64,000 bases of DNA, taken from contig JAJPHR010000102.1 of assembly GCA_021325145.1 (NCBI GenBank), forward strand, positions 29,044 through 93,043. The letters run 5' to 3'. Positions 59,149 to 64,000 of the stretch are shown here, piece by piece. Numbering within the stretch: position 1 is the stretch's first letter; the number at the start of each line of letters is the position of its first letter. This stretch comes from Verrucomicrobiota bacterium (GTDB taxonomy: Bacteria > Verrucomicrobiota > Verrucomicrobiia > Limisphaerales > Pedosphaeraceae). The notes under the pieces are model-generated. The model saw only the letters and a list, made by a program, of their open reading frames with translations, was not told the DNA's origin and ran no database searches. A program made the position numbers and the translations under genes.

Positions 59149-60054
59149 GTGGCTGTAACCAGGGCAAAACAAAGACCACAGGAAAGACACCCCAAGGAAC
59201 TCCATCCCAAACCGCCGTTTCGAGAGCGGAAACAGCAGTTCCCCGGGCGCGAGGAAGAGATGCAACAACGGCCCGACCACGGCGAGCAAAGCTATCGCGG
59301 GCTGGGAAGATTGGCTGGCAAAACCGCGCTCATTACGGGCGGGGACAGCGGCATTGGCCGCGCGGTGGCAATTGCTTTTGCCCGCGAAGGAGCCGATGTC
59401 GCAATTGCGTACCTGCCCGAGGAAGAAACGGATGCCCAGGAAACCAAACGCTGGGTCGAAGAAGCCGGACGAAAAAGTTTTACAATGCCAGGGGACATTC
59501 GGGATGAAAACCACTGCCGGGACCTCGTCGAACAGATTTTCGCGGAAGCGGGGCACCTGGATATTCTGGTGAACAATGCCGCCTACCAGATGACTTATCA
59601 GAGCATCGAGGAAATTTCCGCCGAGGAATGGGACCGCACCTTTCGCACCAACGTTTACTCGATGTTTTATCTGTGCAAGGCGGCCGCACCTCGAATGAAG
59701 CCCGGCAGCGTGATTATTAACACCGCCTCGATCCAGGCCTTCCTGCCCAACCCGGGGCTGCTGGCGTATGCGCCGACGAAAGCGGCCATTGTCAACTTCA
59801 CCAAAGCGCTCTCCAAACTCCTGTTGAAAGACGGGATACGGGTCAATGCCGTTGCGCCGGGGCCGGTGTGGACGCCTTTGATTCCCTCGACAACTCCCGA
59901 GGGAAAAATCGAAAAGTTTGGCGGGAACACGCCTTACGAGCGTCCTGCACAACCGGCGGAACTCGCTCCGCTCTACGTTTTTCTCGCCTCCTCGGAATCT
60001 TCCTATGTCACCGGGGAAGTCTTTGGAGCCACGGGCGGAAAGACCCCGCTCTGA
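59149..60054 (+). CDS. SDR family oxidoreductase (YghA-like)
   Basis: 301 residues, GTG start with a strong Shine-Dalgarno. A 50-residue N-terminal extension rich in Gln/Pro/Lys is typical of the YghA/glucose-dehydrogenase-like SDR group. The NAD(P) site is ALITGGDSGIGRAVAIAFA, then DILVNNAAYQ, Ser in NTASIQAF, and YxxxK in YAPTKAAIV. The product is probably an aldehyde or sugar dehydrogenase of the general stress response. It is convergent with the AKR pair, six nt apart. Confidence 0.93.
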   Translation: MAVTRAKQRPQERHPKELHPKPPFRERKQQFPGREEEMQQRPDHGEQSYRGLGRLAGKTALITGGDSGIGRAVAIAFAREGADVAIAYLPEEETDAQETKRWVEEAGRKSFTMPGDIRDENHCRDLVEQIFAEAGHLDILVNNAAYQMTYQSIEEISAEEWDRTFRTNVYSMFYLCKAAAPRMKPGSVIINTASIQAFLPNPGLLAYAPTKAAIVNFTKALSKLLLKDGIRVNAVAPGPVWTPLIPSTTPEGKIEKFGGNTPYERPAQPAELAPLYVFLASSESSYVTGEVFGATGGKTPL

Positions 60055-60060
60055 CGAATC

Positions 60061-61152
60061 TCAAAGCGGAAGCTGCTCCTGCGGAAGAAAGCCGTGCTGC
60101 TCGCGTCCGACGTCTCCGTCGTATCTGAGGCTCGACTTGTATAATTCCAGGTGGCCATCGGCGGCGAAAGCGGCGCAACGCTGGCGCAGGGATTGCATCT
60201 CTTCTGAAGTCATCGGCTTCAATCCCCGGGCAATCGCAAGATTTTGATGGAGCACTGCCAGTGAATCGATGCCCGAAATCGTCGTGGCCACAGGCAGGCT
60301 CATGGCATAACGCAACGCCTCGTCCACGCTCACAATCCCATGCAACAGCGGCTGACCGTCGCCACCCAAACTTTTCATGCCCAACGCCGCCATGCCGCGG
60401 CGCTGCACCTCGGGCAAAACTTGCTGCTCGAAGCTGCGGTAGGTTCCGTCGAAACAGTTGAGCGGCATTTGAACCGTGTCGAACGGATAATCGTGCCCAA
60501 GCATTTTGAGGTGAATGGCGGGATTCTTATGACCGGTAAAGCCAACGTACCGGACTTTGCCCTGTTTCTTGGCCTCGTCCAGCGCTTCAACGACTCCGCC
60601 TTTGGCAAAATGAAGTTCCGGATCATTGTAGTAGATGACTTCGTGAATTTGCCACAAGTCCAGGTGATCGGTGCGCAACCGTTTCAGCGATTCCTCCAAC
60701 TGCTGCATGGCAACATCCTTGCCCCGTCCGTGCGTGCAGACTTTGGTCATGAGGAAAACCTTGTCCCGCCGGCCTTGCAGGGCCTGTCCCAGCCACTCCT
60801 CGCTCCGGCCGTGATTATACTCCCAGGCGTTATCGAAGAAGTTGATGCCAGCGTCGATGGCCTCGTGGACGATCCGGGTTGCGGTATCGACGGAATCAAC
60901 CGTTCCCAAATGATAACCGCCAAGGCCAAAAATCGAGAGTTGCACTCCCGTGCGGCCCAGCGGCTTGCGCGGGATGCTCCCCGGGCCTGTGTTGGTCATT
61001 TCCAACGGAGCCAGCGCGGCAGCCGCAGAACGGCGCAGCAGCGACTCGGCCAAGATGGCCCCTGCGCCAGCCAGGTTCGTCCGCAAGAAACGCCGCCGCC
61101 CGGGATTTGGAATGGCTCCGGAAAGGCTGGTGGATTCACTTTCATTTTTCAT
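60061..61152 (-). CDS. Aldo/keto reductase with Tat-type signal, copy 1
   Basis: 363 residues; an AGGAGAA Shine-Dalgarno precedes ATG 61152. A Tat motif GRRRFLRTNLAGAGAI (18-33) suggests export. The AKR barrel follows: RKPLGRTGVQLSIFGLGGYH, catalytic Asp and Tyr in NFFDNAWEYNHG, Lys in VFLMTKVCTHG, His in LDLWQIHEV. It reduces carbonyls with NAD(P)H, so export would be odd without cofactor and the signal may not be used. It is a close paralogue of the next gene, 52 nt away. Confidence 0.92.
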   Translation of the reverse strand: MKNESESTSLSGAIPNPGRRRFLRTNLAGAGAILAESLLRRSAAAALAPLEMTNTGPGSIPRKPLGRTGVQLSIFGLGGYHLGTVDSVDTATRIVHEAIDAGINFFDNAWEYNHGRSEEWLGQALQGRRDKVFLMTKVCTHGRGKDVAMQQLEESLKRLRTDHLDLWQIHEVIYYNDPELHFAKGGVVEALDEAKKQGKVRYVGFTGHKNPAIHLKMLGHDYPFDTVQMPLNCFDGTYRSFEQQVLPEVQRRGMAALGMKSLGGDGQPLLHGIVSVDEALRYAMSLPVATTISGIDSLAVLHQNLAIARGLKPMTSEEMQSLRQRCAAFAADGHLELYKSSLRYDGDVGREQHGFLPQEQLPL

Positions 61153-61204
61153 ACCCGATTCTCCTGGCGCGGCTCATGTCGCAATCCGCGTTGCACATTC
61201 CGGC

Positions 61205-62341
61205 CTAAACTGTTTCCCAGGTTCCGCTCCCCTTCTGAAACATCGCTTTGACTTCCTTCTCATCCTTGTCGATGGGGAAGCCATGCGGGAGACGTGTGAC
61301 CGGGTTGTCGAATCGCAGCGAAACCTTGTAAGGTTCAAAGCGGCTGTCGGCCGCGAAAGGAGCGCACCGCGTCCGCAAAGCCTCCATTTCCTGTTCCGTC
61401 ATGGGTTTGAAGCCGCGCGCCACGCGCAGGTTCTGCTCCAAAATCTTGAGTGAATCGATTCCACTAATGGTCGTCGCCACCGGCAGGCTCATGGCATAGC
61501 GGAGGAGTTCCTCGGCCTTGACCAAACCTTTCTTCACCGCCTCGCCCGTCCCGCCCATGCTCTTCATGCCCAGCGCCGCCATCCCGCGCCGGTTGACTTC
61601 CGGCAGCACCTGTTTTTCAAAGCTATGAAACGTGGCGTCAAACGGGTTGAGGGGCATCTGCACCGTGTCGAACGGGTAGCCCAATTTGAGCATCTGCAAA
61701 TGAAAGGCCGGGTCCTTGTGGCCGGTGAAACCAACAAAACGCGTCTTTCCCTGTTGCCTGGCCTTATCAAACGCCTCCAATACACCGCCCCGGGCGTAGG
61801 CCAGCTCGGGATCGTTGTCATAGCTAATCGCGTGAATTTGCCACAAATCCAAATGGTCGGTTTGGAGGCGTCGCAGCGACTGTTCGAGCATGCGCATGGC
61901 CAGTTCGCCGCTGCGCCCGTGGGTGCAAACCTTGGTCATGAGGAAGACCTTGTCCCTTCGGCCCTTGAGCCCGCGACCCAGGATGTTCTCAGTTTCGCCG
62001 TTGTAATATTCCCAGCAATTATCGAAGAAGCTGACTCCCGCATCCAGCGCCCCATGAATCACTTGAATTGCCTCGTCCGCGCTCTTTATGTCGCCAAGGT
62101 GGTGGCCGCCGAGGCCCAGGGCGGAAATCTGAACCCCGGTGCGGCCCAATGTCCGCCGGGGAATTTCGCCGGCATTGGTTGCCTGCCCCTGTCCCGCATC
62201 CGCCGGCCCGTCATGTTCGGCCGCGCTCGCATTTGCGCCCAAGGCAGCGCTTAAACCAAGCATGCCCACCGTCCGGAAAAAGTGCCGCCGTCCGCTGTCT
62301 TGGGGGAAGTTTGGCAACGGAGCCTTATCCGCTTTATTCAT
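61205..62341 (-). CDS. Aldo/keto reductase with Tat-type signal, copy 2
   Basis: 378 residues from ATG 62341 with a GAGGAAAAG Shine-Dalgarno. The signal is SGRRHFFRTVGMLGLSAALG. Catalytic features: VSFFDNCWEYYNG, VFLMTKVCTHG and LDLWQIHAI. It is collinear with copy 1 throughout, with many identical runs such as MSLPVATTISGIDSL, which shows a tandem duplication. It lies 43 nt downstream of the zinc alcohol dehydrogenase, so the three form a likely operon. Confidence 0.92.
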   Translation of the reverse strand: MNKADKAPLPNFPQDSGRRHFFRTVGMLGLSAALGANASAAEHDGPADAGQGQATNAGEIPRRTLGRTGVQISALGLGGHHLGDIKSADEAIQVIHGALDAGVSFFDNCWEYYNGETENILGRGLKGRRDKVFLMTKVCTHGRSGELAMRMLEQSLRRLQTDHLDLWQIHAISYDNDPELAYARGGVLEAFDKARQQGKTRFVGFTGHKDPAFHLQMLKLGYPFDTVQMPLNPFDATFHSFEKQVLPEVNRRGMAALGMKSMGGTGEAVKKGLVKAEELLRYAMSLPVATTISGIDSLKILEQNLRVARGFKPMTEQEMEALRTRCAPFAADSRFEPYKVSLRFDNPVTRLPHGFPIDKDEKEVKAMFQKGSGTWETV

Positions 62342-62384
62342 ATCACTTTTCCTCGCAAATGAAAGACAGCTCCGCTCTCTCTTG

Positions 62385-63662
62385 CTAGCGTCGCCCTCGA
62401 CGCGATGATGATTCCTCCACAGCGAAGCGGGGTTTGGGCGCTTCACCCTCGGCTTCGAGTTCCAACTCGACTTTGATCCAGCCAGGCTGCCGCTGGTCAA
62501 AAGCTTTGTAGGCGTCGATGGCGGACATGAGCGGTTCCCGCTTGGTCAGGATATGTTCGGGATCAAGCTCTCCGCGTTCCACAATTCGAATCAGTTCGGG
62601 AAGGTAACGCCGATGATTGCAATTACCGGCTTGCACGGTCAGGTCCCGGTTCATCACCTTGCCAAGTGGAAACCACATCATCGTGGTCGGATAAACTCCG
62701 ATCACGGCAATGGTGCCCGCTTTGCAGACGGAGTCCACCGCCCATAACTGCACTTGCGACGGCGCCTGCCCCGGCTTCCAAAGTTTGCCCTGGGGCTTGG
62801 CTTCGGGAGCAATCTTCTTGAGTTCCTCCTCGAACAATTCCCGATACTTCGCCGCCTGTTCAACCGCTGGACCGCGTTGTGGCGGTTCAGCGTCCACACC
62901 CACGGCGTCAATGACGCGGTCAACGCCGCTGCCATCCGTCAATTCCTTGATTGCCTCGACTGGATCTTCAGCGTTGAAATCGATGACTTCGGCCCCTTGG
63001 TCGCGCGCCATGGCCAGCCGGTCCGGAACGGTGTCGATCGCAATCACACGTCCCGCGTTGAGCAAAAACGCGCTGGCAATCGCAAATTGCCCCACTGGCC
63101 CGCAACCAAACACCGCGACAATTTCACCATCCTTGATCTGGGCCAGGTCCGCCCCGAAATAGCCGGTGGGAAAAATATCCGAAAGCATGATCGCCTGGTC
63201 ATCCGTCACCGCCACTGGCAATTTTACGAGATTGGTGTTGGCAAACGGCACTCGGGCGAACTCCGCCTGCAATCCATTGAAAGGACCGGAATTCTTGGGA
63301 CCGCCATAAAACGCGGTGCCGGCCGAGGGTCCGTTGGGGTTGGCTTTGTCGCATTGGGAATAGTAGCCGGTGCGGCAATAGAGACAACTTCCGCAGCCAA
63401 TTGTCGAGCCGATCACCACCCGGTCGCCTTTTTTGAAATTGCGCACCTTGGCCCCCAACTCCTCCACCACGCCCACACCTTCATGACCGAGAATCGTTCC
63501 CGGCTGCATCGGCGAAAGCGTGCCCCGGACCATATGCAAATCCGTGCCGCAAATGGCGCTGGCCGTCAACCGGACGATCGCATCCAGCGGGTGTTTGATC
63601 TTTGGCTCCGGAACATTATCCAACCGGATGTCTCCAATGCCATGGAATACAACTGCTTTCAT
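62385..63662 (-). CDS. Zinc-dependent alcohol dehydrogenase
   Basis: 425 residues; AAGGAGA precedes ATG 63662. Catalytic zinc ligands are in ICGTDLHMV and GHEGVGVVEE; the structural zinc Cys set is IGCGSCLYCRTGYYSQC. The cofactor motif is VFGCGPVGQFAIA. A segment of about 50 residues after VDAVGVDAEPPQRG is the insert typical of the glutathione-independent formaldehyde dehydrogenase-like subgroup. It oxidises an alcohol or aldehyde with NAD. It leads the presumed operon with the two AKRs. Confidence 0.94.
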   Translation of the reverse strand: MKAVVFHGIGDIRLDNVPEPKIKHPLDAIVRLTASAICGTDLHMVRGTLSPMQPGTILGHEGVGVVEELGAKVRNFKKGDRVVIGSTIGCGSCLYCRTGYYSQCDKANPNGPSAGTAFYGGPKNSGPFNGLQAEFARVPFANTNLVKLPVAVTDDQAIMLSDIFPTGYFGADLAQIKDGEIVAVFGCGPVGQFAIASAFLLNAGRVIAIDTVPDRLAMARDQGAEVIDFNAEDPVEAIKELTDGSGVDRVIDAVGVDAEPPQRGPAVEQAAKYRELFEEELKKIAPEAKPQGKLWKPGQAPSQVQLWAVDSVCKAGTIAVIGVYPTTMMWFPLGKVMNRDLTVQAGNCNHRRYLPELIRIVERGELDPEHILTKREPLMSAIDAYKAFDQRQPGWIKVELELEAEGEAPKPRFAVEESSSRRGRR

Positions 63663-64000
63663 AAAATCTCCTTCAATGTATTGCGGGCTGATATTCCGCT
63701 CGCGCGTCGTTGGCCAGCTTCTTCAAAAACACATCCCGCCGTTTCCCCAAATTCGTTCGGATTGCGGCTCGTGCCATGGGGACATCGCCCAACTAGGCAG
63801 CGCGGACTTTTCACTAAAGAAACGGGCTGGAATCTGGAGCTTTCTCGGTGGGACACGTCACGCCGTGCGCACCGACGATGGACAGAGGACTGCCCGGGCG
63901 CATCCACGCACTGTTCTTAAAAGCTGGCGATATTGATCTGTGTGGGTAGGATGAGAGAAGTAATGGTTCCTCAGACCGATGAAACGTAAACCCAAAGAAT
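63663..64000. other. Right-edge intergenic region
   Basis: 338 bases upstream of the alcohol dehydrogenase. It holds the repeat at 63846-63900 and, just before it, a short AGCTCCA-like word (CTGGAATCTGGAGC). An ATG at 63979 opens a frame (MKRKPKE) that leaves the window and cannot be judged. Confidence 0.5.
63846..63900. repeat. Double-hairpin repeat, copy 3
   Basis: CGGTGGGACACGTCACGCCG, then TGCGCACCGACGATGGACAG and AGGACTGCCCGGGCG. It parallels copy 1 at 47890-47942, with decayed stems. Confidence 0.65.

Noticed and set aside
63979..64000. Start of a gene at the right edge
   Set aside because: Only seven codons are visible and no clear Shine-Dalgarno; cannot be supported.
1..64000. tRNA, rRNA or riboswitch genes
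   Set aside because: I scanned by eye for T-loop GTTCGAATC-type motifs and for leaders with known consensus and found none outside coding DNA; a covariance-model scan would be decisive.

Overview
The window looks like a chromosomal segment from a Verrucomicrobiota bacterium, probably of the Pedosphaera/Limisphaerales type (inference). The main evidence is two loci of paired DUF1549/DUF1553 (planctomycete-type cytochrome) and DUF1501 proteins, a family pairing largely confined to Verrucomicrobia and Planctomycetes. Supporting features are Tat-type signal peptides on many enzymes, an O-mannosyltransferase-like protein with TPRs, high G+C, and abundant dispersed palindromic repeats. No tRNA, rRNA, CRISPR array, phage module or recognisable transposase was seen.

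Layout. 1-4 kb: DUF1549/1553 gene (cut by the left edge) followed by DUF1501. 4.1-6.8 kb: TPR protein, then a BamD-like and an LptE-like outer-membrane biogenesis pair. 7.1-8.7 kb: small secreted protein and a zinc-ribbon Ser/Thr kinase. 8.7-16.4 kb, minus strand: pyrH, leuC and a polysaccharide cassette (carbamoyltransferase, SxtJ-like membrane protein, SGNH hydrolase, the small DUF5989 protein, O-antigen ligase with TPRs). 16.7-21 kb: an O-mannosyltransferase/TPR gene on the plus strand sits between pyrH and tsf-rpsB, genes that are usually adjacent. 21.4-27.8 kb: small secreted proteins, intradiol dioxygenase, a cytochrome with a Gly/Pro-rich insert, and the second DUF1549/DUF1501 pair in reversed order. 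28-32.6 kb: Gfo/Idh oxidoreductase, amidohydrolase, PPi-type phosphofructokinase, S1/P1 nuclease.

33-47.8 kb is a nucleobase-degradation island. Purine genes allE, allB, allC, uraH and uraD cover 5-hydroxyisourate to ureidoglycolate. Pyrimidine genes are preT, preA, a carbamoyl-amidohydrolase (probable beta-ureidopropionase) and mmsA. An AraC/GyrI regulator and a strange repeat-rich ORF are embedded. Urate oxidase, xanthine dehydrogenase, dihydropyrimidinase and a beta-alanine transaminase are not in the window.

48-64 kb: glycosyltransferase, lipoprotein, a single-module NRPS-like enzyme (A-PCP-TE), a phosphoribosyltransferase overlapping an erythromycin-esterase-family gene, amine oxidase, Dps with a small basic protein, SDR, two tandem aldo/keto reductases and a zinc alcohol dehydrogenase.

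The most striking signal is a family of imperfect palindromes built from AGCTCCA/CCAAGCACCA words. They occupy intergenic gaps and sometimes supply the 5' end of genes. One copy, lying exactly between preT and preA, has arms of about 58 bp separated by a gene for a four-helix-bundle (S23/IVS-type) protein; a gene-less copy lies in the next gap. This looks like an autonomous/non-autonomous pair of a mobile palindromic element. Several genes also have extended -10 promoters only 6-8 nt before the start codon, implying leaderless mRNAs.
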